Shown here: positions 46,221-56,700 of the stretch, piece after piece
Layout: each line of letters begins with the position of its first letter
Numbering within the stretch: the first letter of the stretch is position 1
Assembly (NCBI GenBank): GCA_963769045.1
Contig: CAVYKK010000012.1
Location: forward strand, 12,562-76,561
Source: Methanocella_A sp963769045
Lineage (GTDB): Archaea; Halobacteriota; Methanocellia; Methanocellales; Methanocellaceae
DNA: 64,000 nt
Direction: 5' to 3'
Translations under genes and position numbers: made by a program
Notes under the pieces: generated by a model
Seen by the model: the letters and a program-made list of their open reading frames with translations, nothing else
Databases searched by the model: none
What the model was told of the DNA's origin: nothing

Positions 46221-46880
46221 GGTTTATCCTCCTTGTGTGGCGTGTTTACGTAATATTGTTTTACTTTTCGTGAACCGTACATACGTACAGGGCTGATGAT
46301 CCTGCGGTCGCTCAGAATAGAATCGCCTTTGAGATCTTCACTCACGCACCTGTAGTCGATCCGGTATATCCTTACCGCGTAATTCTATCGTGGTGGCTTT
46401 CCATGGATACTTTTCTAGGAAGCCCTCGATGGAACTATATAGATAGCTGATTTCCTCCACGACAGGCCGGGTCGGAGGGCAAGACTTTCGTCCGAGAAAT
46501 ATCGGCCATACAGGATCGATCAGTGCCGCATGTATCTTCTTTAGAAGATCTTCGGGCCCGGAGACTGCTACAAGGAAAGAAGCATCCTGCAGGTACGTAC
46601 GGTTAGTCAGTATAGTAGATGCATTGTCCTTGCCAGTGACTCCATTTGTTATTGTATGGTAGTCTCTAAGCGGACTGCCAGGGCTCTCGACTCTGACGCC
46701 GATACGTATCTGCAATTCTATCTCAGTGACTATCCGCGGATCTTCCCTGCGATATCCCAGCGCGCATCCGATGAGTCCCACTATGCCGGATTTGGTAGGC
46801 TCATCGCTGGAGTCACGCTCGCCCCAGCGGGCACGGAGTCCCCAGGACTGTAGGGGCCCTTCAAATCGTAATATCAGCAA
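46202..46880 (-). CDS. cas5e: Cas5e (CasD), frameshifted near its 3' end
   Basis: Cas5 binds the crRNA 5' handle in Cascade. The open frame covers 46338-46880 (180 residues): LILRFEGPLQSWGLRARWGE, then SGIVGLIGCALGYRR and RTYLQDASFLVAV. It ends early at DRLQVRE. In the next frame, from 46363, the text goes on as RIDYRCVSEDLKGDSILSDR, then RIISPVRMYGSRKV, to a TGA at 46202-46204 inside cas6e. Removing one base (ATACCGG to ATACGG) restores about 225 residues, the usual Cas5e length. The start is uncertain: TTG at 46880 lies 15 bases after GGGGGAT. Confidence 0.88.
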
Positions 46881-46903
46881 AGGTGGATTGATAAGAAATC
46901 CCC

Positions 46904-48063
46904 CTACAACGCCGTTAATAGTTTGCTGACAAGCTCGGTTTCTGTGTTACAGGTTTCCGTGCCCTTGATCGTCGCATTCCCGGTAGTGAACCATAGCCGG
47001 GGGCTTGATTCCAGCTCGTATTTGCTATTGATAACCTCAGCGTATCGAGCCAGCTTTTCGATGCTATCTTCGATGAGGTCTTTTTTGGCGCTTGGCACGG
47101 CCGGCTTTACGAAGGCGTTTGCATAGCTGACCGGGACTTTCTTTTTCTTACTTCGATGAGAACTGCATCGGGCAACTGGTGGGCCGCGAAGGTATTTTGT
47201 TTACCGCTTGGAGTCGTTTTCAAGGCAGCAATGATAAACGCCCTGAGTGTAGTCAGAGCAACGTCTCTTGCCTCTTTTATCGTCTTCTCGTTATGGTCGG
47301 GCCCGCAGAGATTATTGATAAGGCCGTCTATATCGAGCGAGAAATACTTGTAGTAACAGGCAGAGTTGAACTGAACGTCACCGATCATGCCTGCGCCCGC
47401 ATCATCTTCACTTTTTGTCTTAAGGTCGTCCACTGCCGTGAAGTAGTCGAACTCATGGTCCATCTTATTCGTCGAAATGGCATGTGCCACCTGCATCGAG
47501 GCGTCAATGTTTTCGAACGCATCAGAAGTAACCATTCGACCGAACATAGCGATATCTGGCGTTATAGGCCGCCATCCCGTTAGTTTATCTTCTATCTTAC
47601 CTGCCTCTACCTTCTTGAACTGCTCTGGAGTCCCTGCCGATGCAATCACTTCTTTCATTACCTTTACGACTGTTTCGATATCGTTGCTGGTTAGGAACAT
47701 GATTTGCGTCGTGTCTTCCTTATCGCCCTCTTTTACTTCATTGTCGCTCTCTTTCTTCTTTTTCTTTGACTTCCCGAGCTCCATTACTTTCTGAGATGCA
47801 ATTTCGGCCATCTTGGCATCAACGCCATCACGAATAAGACGTTTCTTAACCTCCTCTGGCAATCGCCTGGTCCTGATGCCCATAGGTATGTTTTTCATTT
47901 CTTCCTTGAAGACAGGTGAAGTCCGAATGCTCCGCTTGATTGATTGGCTCGATATGCGAGACCTTCTTACGCTTCCGAACATACAATCTTTAGGGCTCCC
48001 GGTATCGTCTCTGTTCAGGTTGCACGGCGCGTGGTTTTGTAGCATGTGTATCTCTACTAGCAT
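46904..48063 (-). CDS. cas7e: Cas7e (CasC) backbone protein, frameshifted near its 3' end
   Basis: Cas7 forms the six-copy backbone of Cascade along the crRNA. The first frame (47107-48063, 318 residues) starts LVEIHMLQNHAPCNLNRDDT and includes RSRISSQSIKRSIR. It contains a charged insert (GKSKKKKKESDNEVKEGDKE) and ends in a false tail. From 47140 in the other frame the proper family ending appears: KVPVSYANAFVKPAVPSAKK, then PRLWFTTG, to the stop at 46904. One missing A in the A-rich run at 47137-47150 explains it. Restored length is about 386 residues. A -1 ribosomal slip is conceivable, but the site is not a canonical slippery heptamer. Confidence 0.9.
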
Positions 48064-48090
48064 TGCTTAATCCCTCCAATAATTCAAAGA

Positions 48091-48630
48091 CTAATTTTCA
48101 TTCGATGACGGAACATGTCCGAAATACGAATCCGCCCACCGTTTTTGTACTCTTTTACTTGGACGGGTCCAGAACTCCAGATCATTGATGAGTTGTACCC
48201 AGTCAATTCCTTCCTCTTCACTTTCGGCGAGCTTGACACACTGCCTCAGCCGATATGCAAGTTCGCCGCCGCCAGGCTGGTAACCATCGATCTTATCGAA
48301 ATCGCTATCCAGAAGGACAGACATACGATTATCGATGTTTTCCGACCGTTTCTTACGCACAGCGAGCATCGTCTCTCCGAAGTTACCCGATCTCCGGTAT
48401 TCGTTCAGAGCGTACAGCGTGGCTACTAAGAAGTATATCTCCTCGTTGTATCCGCCTGCCACTCCGTGCGGAAGAACCCGGTAGAAAGTCGGCATCGCTC
48501 CGCGGGACTCTCCGAGAGTATTTCCGGCATTGCGCCTTAGGATAGCTTTGTCTCCTCTGCTTAGGCCGGAGAGATTTTTAAGGAACTCCTCGGCCCTCAA
48601 AACATATTCGGGCTTTTCGTCATTGTTCAT
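48091..48630 (-). CDS. cse2: Cse2 (CasB), small subunit of Cascade
   Basis: A 179-residue all-helical protein. LSRGDKAILRRNAGNTLGES (near 19-38) and the central FYRVLPHGV are typical of CasB. Two copies sit in the belly of Cascade and stabilise the R-loop. GGAGGG precedes its ATG. Its start overlaps the cse1 stop by 11 bases. Confidence 0.93.
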   Translation of the reverse strand: MNNDEKPEYVLRAEEFLKNLSGLSRGDKAILRRNAGNTLGESRGAMPTFYRVLPHGVAGGYNEEIYFLVATLYALNEYRRSGNFGETMLAVRKKRSENIDNRMSVLLDSDFDKIDGYQPGGGELAYRLRQCVKLAESEEEGIDWVQLINDLEFWTRPSKRVQKRWADSYFGHVPSSNEN

Positions 48631-50227
48631 TCTTTCGTTTCCCTCCTTTCTTTATTTTTGGCTTTCTAGTTTCAGGATATAATTGTGATTTAACACTCCC
48701 CCAGTACAACCTCATGGCGCGCACTCGGTCCTCTAGATCTCGCGCCTTTGCGTCCATCGGATCGAGGTTGTCATCGAGACACCTTGCACCGATTTTCGAA
48801 GTGAGGCCTTTCCATGTGCCTAGTAAGATTTGCTGAGCATCGGAGTCTGACGGGCTGATAGCCTGCTGATATGACAATTCTCGCAAATACCTGTCCATAA
48901 ACAATGGCTTGATAGACGACCAGTATGCATATGTGGCTTTCTCAACGATGCTATCCAGATTATCGGTAGATTTTTGATCCTTTCTGGCATATGCTCTTTT
49001 TATTGCATACCGGATACTTCTTGCCACAACATCTGCGCAATCAATTGCATCCTGTACTTGTTTGCCAGAATTTTTTACTATCATCACTCCCCAAGGGAGA
49101 GATATTTGTTCAATCGTCCATTCACGCAGCCTAACTTCTAATGCGTCTTTTCGAAGACCGTATACCTCAAGAATGAGTGGCTTTTTATCTGATATGGCTT
49201 CAATCTCAACCAATTTTTGATATTGAGTCACAATAGAAGGCTTTTCAAAAGATTCTTTATTAACAGTGTTATAATCATCTTTATGGAGGAGCGCCAAAGG
49301 TCCAATGTCTCTCCATGGCTCACGGCTTTCAGAGGGTTTTAAAGGCATCTTTCCTTTACTTGTTATCTTATAGGCTACCTGTGGATCAGCCCAATTATCT
49401 GATGCTTTAAAACCTCCTCCATAATACATCTCACGTACTAAAGATTCTTTATTCTTGCCAGAATATGTACATACACCGCCATCGCCAGGTAATAGTCTGA
49501 TCCGTCTTGCTCTCCAAGTTAATCCCTCTGGTAAAGAGAACTGATTAACGAGCTTTTCTGGCTCAATGACATTATCGCTTCTCCAAGCTGGCGGTTCGTT
49601 ACCAATTGGCTTGATTATTGGATCGATCACGCAAGAATTATACAAAATTGTCTGAAAGATATTATCTCCCCGTATAAGAACGTACAACGGTGGGCCATTA
49701 TTGATTCCACGTACATACCCTACGCCAGCATAAAAGGTGAACGGCGGTATTGTAACTAATCCTCTAGCACATTGTTCAAATGAAAACGCATGAGCACTAT
49801 CTGTGTCATGGGATAAAAATTTGTTATTAAAACTCGGAGAAAGGTGCTGCATTAAAAATTGTATTGGCCATATTTTTGTTATTTTATCTATTTCATCATT
49901 CTCTGGATACTGCATGAAGGGGTATTTTTCATCAAATAAATCGAATCGATTCTTCCATTGATTGGCGTAAACATCTATTACGTCCATATCAAATTGTTTC
50001 AGTGCAATAAATTTTTTTAATTCAGATGCTTTTTTAAGCGCCAATGCATCCATTACAAATGCGATAAGAAGCCGGTATATACCGAGCTGTATTAGCGGCG
50101 ATGGATCAGATACACTGGTGAGAATATGTGCATCTCGCAGAGTATCCAGAATGCTCCGCTCTTTTGTATCCCCAGACTGGTCCGTGACTGGTATCCAAGG
50201 CTCAGTCAACAAATTAAATGTTGCCAC
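48620..50227 (-). CDS. cse1: Cse1 (CasA/Cas8e), large subunit of Cascade
   Basis: A 535-residue large subunit that recognises the PAM and recruits Cas3. It begins FNLLTEPWIPVTDQSGDTKE, the hallmark start of Cse1. The middle holds SHDTDSAHAFSFEQCARGLV and the C-terminal four-helix bundle. The start is GTG with GGAGGAC upstream. Its start overlaps the cas3 stop by 14 bases, so the operon is translationally coupled. Confidence 0.95.
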   Translation of the reverse strand: MATFNLLTEPWIPVTDQSGDTKERSILDTLRDAHILTSVSDPSPLIQLGIYRLLIAFVMDALALKKASELKKFIALKQFDMDVIDVYANQWKNRFDLFDEKYPFMQYPENDEIDKITKIWPIQFLMQHLSPSFNNKFLSHDTDSAHAFSFEQCARGLVTIPPFTFYAGVGYVRGINNGPPLYVLIRGDNIFQTILYNSCVIDPIIKPIGNEPPAWRSDNVIEPEKLVNQFSLPEGLTWRARRIRLLPGDGGVCTYSGKNKESLVREMYYGGGFKASDNWADPQVAYKITSKGKMPLKPSESREPWRDIGPLALLHKDDYNTVNKESFEKPSIVTQYQKLVEIEAISDKKPLILEVYGLRKDALEVRLREWTIEQISLPWGVMIVKNSGKQVQDAIDCADVVARSIRYAIKRAYARKDQKSTDNLDSIVEKATYAYWSSIKPLFMDRYLRELSYQQAISPSDSDAQQILLGTWKGLTSKIGARCLDDNLDPMDAKARDLEDRVRAMRLYWGSVKSQLYPETRKPKIKKGGKRKNEQ

Positions 50228-52898
50228 TTTTGTCCTCCTTGTCTATAGTAATACCTTGTTCCTCATCATCTTTGATCGTAATTCGCTTACCATTTTGATC
50301 AATGCCTACCCACTGGCAATCTTTCAACCGAAGTATCAATTTGCCTGTAAGCCAGCGGGGTGAAGGTTTTATTTCTTCATAGCCCTCTGATCGTTTCAAG
50401 CCGTTGAGTTTGTATGCGGGTAGATTAACGAGATTCTTCATAATGTCGGCAAGAATCTCCTTCTTGGGAGATAGTTTTGATTCAAATGTGCTATTGTATT
50501 CATTTCCATCAAGCAAGATAACCTGCCGTTCCTCGTATTCGCTAAATCGCGTACTGGCAAAAAAGTAGGATCGGGCCTCGCCTTCATTCTCGTTGAATGA
50601 GCAGGGTCTTGTCATTGAAAAAAAACTAAATTCATCAACATCTGGCTGATGGATTAGATAAGTTGAAGCCGCACCAGCAGCCTTGCTTCTTTTTGCTATC
50701 ATATAATTGTACGCGACATCAATGTCTTCTTTCGGAACCCATTTTAATCCCGCTGCAGGAGGTAATCCCTTATCGGAATATACCAGCTCAATGAGCTCGC
50801 GCATGCCCGCTGGCAGACTTATGCTTTCCCTGTTTAAGGCGAATAACGTTCTGATCAGAACATAGCGATCGTAAACATATTCGGTCTTTCCAAAATCAAG
50901 GCTGCCGCTGGCTGGAAGCAGCACGTGTAGCGTTCGCTCGTTTCCAGATGGTCGACCCTTTCGATCGTGCCGGTGCAGGCGTCCCGCTCTCTGCAGTAAC
51001 AGGTCGATGGGCGCTACTTCTGTGATCATCTCGTCGAAGTCCAGATCGAGGCTTTGCTCTACGACTTGCGTGGCCACGAGAATCGCTCTGCGCGGCCGTA
51101 TCGCCATATCGGAGCTGCCATCCTCCCGCAGGCTGCTTTTATCGAAACGGCTTAATACCTCTTTCTCGATCTCCTGCCGCTTTCCTGCGCGGAACCTTGC
51201 ATGGAACAGCTTTAACCATATGTCATCATCTTTAAGCAGCTTTTTAAGCTCGCGATATATGCCCTGTGCCGAACCAACAGTGTTAGCGATGACACATATA
51301 CATCCGCCGTTCTTCGATAGAGCGACGGCAAGTTCTGCCGTTGCCCTGGCATTTTCCAGCATGCCCTGGTGCAGTGATAAAGAAATTTTGACGTGAGAAA
51401 CTTCGCCTTCGACAAAGACCTCTTTCATACAACCGTGGCTATCTACGGTTGTGATAAGAGGGTAAGGCTTACTTTCGCTATCACATGGAAGAATTGTATG
51501 TCCACTGTACGCGGATATAAGTGCAGCTTTTTTCGTATTTGGCAATGTCGCAGATAGCATGATGACAGGTAGCCCGAGCGCTGAACACCAGCGCAGGAGC
51601 ATCGTTAATATGGAGTTCATATAAGCATCGTATGCATGAACCTCATCGATGATCAGGACTTTTCCGGATAGTCCGAACAGGCGCAGGAATCCGAATCGGA
51701 CGTTAAGGACGCTCATCAGTGTCTGGTCAATGGTTCCCACGGCATATGGCGCCAGAAGGCCTCTTTTCATTGGCCTGAACCAATCGATAGCTGCACTATC
51801 ATCAGGCATGTCGGGCTCTTTTGTTACGATGTGAGACGTTCTGTCATCGATCAGCCATGCCATGCCGTGAACCAATCGTACTTTCTGGCCATAGCCTTGT
51901 TTATCAAGTAATTCGGACAATCTTTTGTGCATCTGGTTACTGGTCGCTGCTGTCGGAAGCGCGATATACAGGCCATTTAAGGATAGGCTCGTCATAAACC
52001 GTGTCGCCAAATAGATTGCCGCCTCAGTTTTACCATCGCCAGTTGGAGCTTCGACGATGAAAAGTCCGGGCATTGACCCGTTCTGAGCGATCGTCTCGCA
52101 CGTTTTTTGTACTGGTCTGGGCACAAACCCGTGCCAGACATCGCCAAACATGGTCAGATTGTCCCAGTCCACCTGATCACTGAATCCTACCATATCCACG
52201 GCTTTACTGGCTTGTGCCATGCTAATTCTTGCATATTCGCATTCATCTGCTACATTTGGGTGGACTGGCATCAGGTCCGTATTCGATGCTATCCAATCAC
52301 TTAAGACGATGAGCCCCAGAAGCAAAGTGCCGGCTGTGCTATAATCTGTAAATCCATCTGGAGACCAGGAGCACGGATGAAATGCGTGTTTCAATCGTTC
52401 CGCCAGTAGATCGCGACAGACATCCCATTTCTCGTCACAATCATTCAAGGTCTCGATATCAAACTCACTGTGGTGTCCGAGGTGACAATAAGCAACTGTC
52501 ACACGAGGCATAATGTCCCATCCGTAAGCCTTCCCCAAGTGTTTTTTTGTAAAATAATAACTCCGTATAGCGTGTCTGAATTTTGGAATCTCTGTCGTTC
52601 TGAACTTCAGCCCTGCCTCACGCAGTGGTTTTATCAACTCTTCTCCGCCCATCATCTGAAAATCTGGATCGCATTTACCGATATCATGTAGAGCGACAAG
52701 ATACGCCAGCCATGCTTTACAATTATCTTCAGGACATCCGGTAGCAGCAGCAAACTTCCGAAGAACAGGCGAGAATGTCTTTGTAGATAACAGTGCGATG
52801 GCAACATTACCAGCATCGATCATATGATACAATAGAGGATGAAACGGCTCGCTCTTAGCCCAGACCTTCAAGAGGTCATCTAGTTCTTCCACACCCAC
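50214..52898 (-). CDS. cas3: Cas3 HD nuclease-helicase
   Basis: An 894-residue Cas3 that nicks and unwinds target DNA after Cascade binding. The HD domain (residues ~1-230) has LVALHDIGKCDPDFQ and VAYCHLGHHSEF. The helicase has Walker A EAPTGDGKTEAA (near 287), IIDEVHAYDAYM (DEVH box), SATLPN and the C-terminal QVVEQSLDLDFDEM and LLQRAGRLHRHDRKG. All metal and ATP motifs are present. The start is probably GTG, at 52898 or 52892; the GGGGA site fits the second better. First gene of the operon; a TATA box lies at 52941-52952. Confidence 0.95.
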   Translation of the reverse strand: MGVEELDDLLKVWAKSEPFHPLLYHMIDAGNVAIALLSTKTFSPVLRKFAAATGCPEDNCKAWLAYLVALHDIGKCDPDFQMMGGEELIKPLREAGLKFRTTEIPKFRHAIRSYYFTKKHLGKAYGWDIMPRVTVAYCHLGHHSEFDIETLNDCDEKWDVCRDLLAERLKHAFHPCSWSPDGFTDYSTAGTLLLGLIVLSDWIASNTDLMPVHPNVADECEYARISMAQASKAVDMVGFSDQVDWDNLTMFGDVWHGFVPRPVQKTCETIAQNGSMPGLFIVEAPTGDGKTEAAIYLATRFMTSLSLNGLYIALPTAATSNQMHKRLSELLDKQGYGQKVRLVHGMAWLIDDRTSHIVTKEPDMPDDSAAIDWFRPMKRGLLAPYAVGTIDQTLMSVLNVRFGFLRLFGLSGKVLIIDEVHAYDAYMNSILTMLLRWCSALGLPVIMLSATLPNTKKAALISAYSGHTILPCDSESKPYPLITTVDSHGCMKEVFVEGEVSHVKISLSLHQGMLENARATAELAVALSKNGGCICVIANTVGSAQGIYRELKKLLKDDDIWLKLFHARFRAGKRQEIEKEVLSRFDKSSLREDGSSDMAIRPRRAILVATQVVEQSLDLDFDEMITEVAPIDLLLQRAGRLHRHDRKGRPSGNERTLHVLLPASGSLDFGKTEYVYDRYVLIRTLFALNRESISLPAGMRELIELVYSDKGLPPAAGLKWVPKEDIDVAYNYMIAKRSKAAGAASTYLIHQPDVDEFSFFSMTRPCSFNENEGEARSYFFASTRFSEYEERQVILLDGNEYNSTFESKLSPKKEILADIMKNLVNLPAYKLNGLKRSEGYEEIKPSPRWLTGKLILRLKDCQWVGIDQNGKRITIKDDEEQGITIDKEDKSGNI

Positions 52899-53114
52899 AT
52901 TCCCCAGAACTCAATTGTAAGTTATTGGTACTCAATCCACTAATATAAATTGAATCGCCATATCGTTGAACTGACGATTATAAAAGAGTCATTTATACTT
53001 ATAACTATAATCCAAGCGGTGTGAAAGTAATCGCTACAGTTGTGAGGACATAGCACTGACATAACGATAAAATGATATTCAAAAGACGCCAGATAACCAC
53101 CTGGTGTGCAAGCA
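52899..53114. promoter_or_regulatory. Divergent promoter between cas3 and the DnaQ-like gene
   Basis: On the minus strand TTTATATTAG (52942-52951) is a TATA box about 45 bases before cas3. On the plus strand ATTATAAAAG (52978-52987) could serve the exonuclease gene. The two promoters lie close together, so shared control is possible. Confidence 0.5.
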
Positions 53115-53672
53115 ATGGTGCTATGGAGCGTCATCGACACGGAAACGACTGGTCTTTACGATGAGGATTATGCCGTCAGCCTCGGCACGCTGATCGCCGA
53201 CATCAGCCCGGAGAGACACACGATCGAATGCGTCGACTCCATGTACTCGCTGATACGAATTCCCGATCCTTCGATGACGGAAAAAACCAGGTACATCCAT
53301 GACATTTCTTCAGAAGAGGTCGCCAGGGCTCCGGGTCCTGCGGAAGTATGCGGACAATACCTGAAATTGCTCGATCGACACGAGTTCAGGCATGCAGCGG
53401 CATGGAACCAGGCTTTCGACAGGCGTTTCGTCGAGAAGCTTTTCGATCAGGCGAAAATGAAGCGACCCGCCCTGCAATGGATGGAGATGCAGCCGTTCCA
53501 TCGGGCCCGGCTCGATTCGCATGTCTGTCAATTGAAATGTGGCAGTATCCGGGCACTTTCAGGTCACCATGCCTTGAAAGACTGCGCCAGGGCTATCGGA
53601 GTATATGCGGAGAATAATGGTTATGCTCTCGATACCTCTTCAGTCCTGAAAGCACTGACCATCTGTAGATAA
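53115..53672 (+). CDS. DnaQ-like DEDDh 3'-5' exonuclease beside cas3
   Basis: A 185-residue exonuclease of the DnaQ/epsilon type. Exo I is SVIDTETTGLYDEDYAVSLG (near 5), Exo II HAAAWNQAFDRRFVEKLF (near 97) and Exo III GHHALKDCARAIG (near 154), giving D-E-D-D with the catalytic His. Enzymes of this kind trim prespacers before Cas1-Cas2 integration, and some I-E systems encode Cas2-DnaQ fusions. Here Cas2 has no such domain and this free-standing gene sits divergent from cas3. The ATG at 53115 is preferred to a GTG nine bases earlier. Confidence 0.85.
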   Translation: MVLWSVIDTETTGLYDEDYAVSLGTLIADISPERHTIECVDSMYSLIRIPDPSMTEKTRYIHDISSEEVARAPGPAEVCGQYLKLLDRHEFRHAAAWNQAFDRRFVEKLFDQAKMKRPALQWMEMQPFHRARLDSHVCQLKCGSIRALSGHHALKDCARAIGVYAENNGYALDTSSVLKALTICR

Positions 53673-53726
53673 ACCTGAATCCTGACAGATGATACGGGAT
53701 GTATCATGTCCCCTATGCAGATTAAT

Positions 53727-56700
53727 TTATTTTTTATCTTTTGAGTCCTTTTTGCCCTTCGCCCGTGCCGCGGGCAGCAGTACGACGAACCTGCTCCCCT
53801 TGCTGCAGTCGCCCGGCACACGGTCCTCGGCCCACACGAGACCCCCGTAGTTCTCGACCAGCGTCTTCACCAGGTACAGGCCCAGGCCGCTGCCCTTTGC
53901 CTTCGTGTCGCCGCGCCGCATCCGGTCGAAGACCTTCTCCTTCATCTCGTCGGGGATACCCGGACCGTCGTCCTCGATCGCGACCCTGCAGTACGCCCGG
54001 TCCTTAACCCGGGTCTCTTCGAGCCAGATATCGACGATCGGCTCCTTCCCGCCGTGCTTTACCGCGTTGCCCACGATGTTCGTGAAAACGTCGTACAGCA
54101 ACCCGTCCGCCTTGACTTTGCAGTCCTGCACGGTGGCCGAGTACCGGATGGCCGCCTTCGTGCCGGGCACCTTCGAGAAGGTGGACTGCGCCCTCTGGAG
54201 CATCTCGTCGACGTCGGTCTCGACGAAGCCCTTCCTCTCGGAGCTGGCCTGCTGCAGCTTCCGCACGTTCTCAATGAGGCGGGAACTGGCCTGGATGGCG
54301 CCCAGCGATTTCGACAGCATCTCCCGCTGGCGTCCGTCGAGGCCCGCTTCGGACAGCGTGATTTCGAGATAACCCAGGGCGATCTGGTTCATGTTGTTGA
54401 TGTCGTGGCCCATCAGGTCCAGGTACAGCTCGGACCGGGCTTTGGCCTCTTCCATGGCGTTTTCCGATTGCTTACGTACGGTGATGTCCTGGGTGATGCC
54501 GTAGACCCACTTGACGTTGCCTGCCTTGTCCCGGACGATCTTATCCGCGAGGGTGTTCGCATAGCGCACAGAGCCATCCGGACGCACGATGCGATAGTCA
54601 ACGCTGCCGCGCTTCCCGTCACGACTGGCTGACTCCAGCAGGGCTGACAGCAGGTTGCGGTCGTCTGCGTGCACGCGAGCCATGATCCATTCCAGGGTGG
54701 GCTGCGCGTCCCGGGACTCGTAGCCGAAGATGCGGTAGTTCTCGTCGGACCCGTTTAGCTCGCCGGTCTGCACGTTCCAGGCCCAGTTACCTACGTGGGC
54801 CATCTCCTGTGACTTCGCCAGGATGTACTGGCTCTTCTTCAGCTTTTCCTCGGCGTGCTTGCGCTGTGTAATATCCTGGTTAATCCCGTAAGCCCACTTT
54901 ATGCGGCCGTTCGCATCAGCGACCACCCTGTCCAGCAGGGTATTCACGTACCGGATGGTGCCGTCGGACCTGATGATGCGGTAGTCGATGCTGCCGCGCC
55001 TTCCCTCCCGGCAGACAGCGTCGATGAACTCGGCCACCATGTTCCGGTCCTCGGGGTAGACGCGGGACAAGAGCCACCGGGAGGTCGGCTGCAGCTCCCC
55101 GGGCGGATAGCCGAAGATGCGGAAGCCTTCGTCGGACCAGTTCATCTCGCCGGTCTGCACGTTCCAGGCCCAGTTACCTACGTGGGCCATCTCCTGCGAC
55201 TTCGCCAGGATGAACTGGCTCTTCTTCAGCGCCTTCTCCGCACGCTTCTGTTCGGTGATATCCCGTGCGATGGTCGAAGCGCCGATGATGTCGCCGTTAA
55301 TATCGGCGATGGGGGAGATGGTGATAGAGACGATTATTCTACGGTCGTCCTTGGTGATGCGCTCGGTCTCGTAGTGCTCGATGCGCTCTCCGCGCTTCAC
55401 TTTTTCCAGGATGGCCTGGATTTCCCCGGAGCGTTCCGGGGGCACGACGATGTCGATCGTCTTCCCCACGGCCTCGGCGGCCGTATAGCCGTACAGGCGC
55501 TCCGCGCCCCGGTTCCAGCTGGTGATCGTGCCGTCCAGGCGTTTGCTGAGGATGGCGTCGTCACTGGACATGACGATGGATGCGAGCCGGGACAGCTCTT
55601 CTTCTGCCCGCTTGCGCCCGGTGATGTCCCGGTTGCTTCCCCGGTTCCCCATGAATTGCCCTTCCGCGTCGAACACCGGCATGCACGTGTGGTGCAGCCA
55701 CCGCATCTCCCCGTCCCTGGTATAGATACGGAATTCCAGGTCGCCATGCCGGACTTCTGCCCGCTGGTGCATCAGGAATGAGGGCCGGTCCTCCGGGTAA
55801 ATGATATCACAGAGCAGGCGGGGTTTAGCGATGAACTCTTCGGCCCTGTACCCGGTGATCCGCTCACAGGACGGCGAGGAGTATAAAAATTTCAGTTCCG
55901 GGCTCAGCCAGAACTCCCAGTCGTAGGTGTTTTCCGCCACGATACGGTACTTGGCCTCGCTCTTCCGAAGCGCGTCCTCTGCCGCCTTGCGCTCGGTGAT
56001 ATCGAGCGCAGTGAACGTTACGCCGGCCTGCATGTTGCCACGGTCGATCGGCGAGGAGCTGAGCAGGACGTCAATCACCCGGCCGTCCTTTCTGCGCCAA
56101 CGCGTCTCTACGGAGCCACGGCCGAGCTTTTCCATGATATCGTACTTCACCCTGCCTACCCGCTCGAATTCCTCTTGCGTGGGATACAATATCAGGGCGT
56201 TTTTGCCGATCAGCTCTTCACGCCGGTAGCCTGTCATCTCGCACAGGCGCTCGTTCGCCTCCATGATGACACGGTTGACGACCACGCCGATGCCGGCGGG
56301 TGCGCTCCTGAAGATACTGTCCAGCTTGGCCTCGCTCTTCCGCAGCGCATCTTCCGCGCACTTTTGCTCGGTGATGTCGGTGATGAAGCCTTCGAGGAAC
56401 AAATCGCCGCCTGCGCCGGCCGAGGCCAGCCGCCCCTGCTCCAACACCCACTTTTCCTGGCTGCCTGCGGTGATGATGCGGTAGGTGATCTTGTATGGCT
56501 CGCTTCGCTCCAGCGCCCGCCGGACCGTGTCCCGGACCATTTTCCGGTCGTCCGGGTGGATGAGCTGGTTATAAGAAATGCTGCGGCTGCGAACCAGGTC
56601 GTCCGGCACGTAGCCGGTCAGCTCGAAACAGCCGTCGTTAACGTATTCCATGGTCCAGTCCGCGTCGTTGCGGCAACGGTACACCATGCCCGGCAGGTTG

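Noticed and set aside
47137..47150. Programmed -1 frameshifting in cas7
   Set aside because: The A-rich run would allow a slip, but the heptamer in frame is not a canonical slippery site and no downstream structure is obvious; a mutation or read error is simpler.
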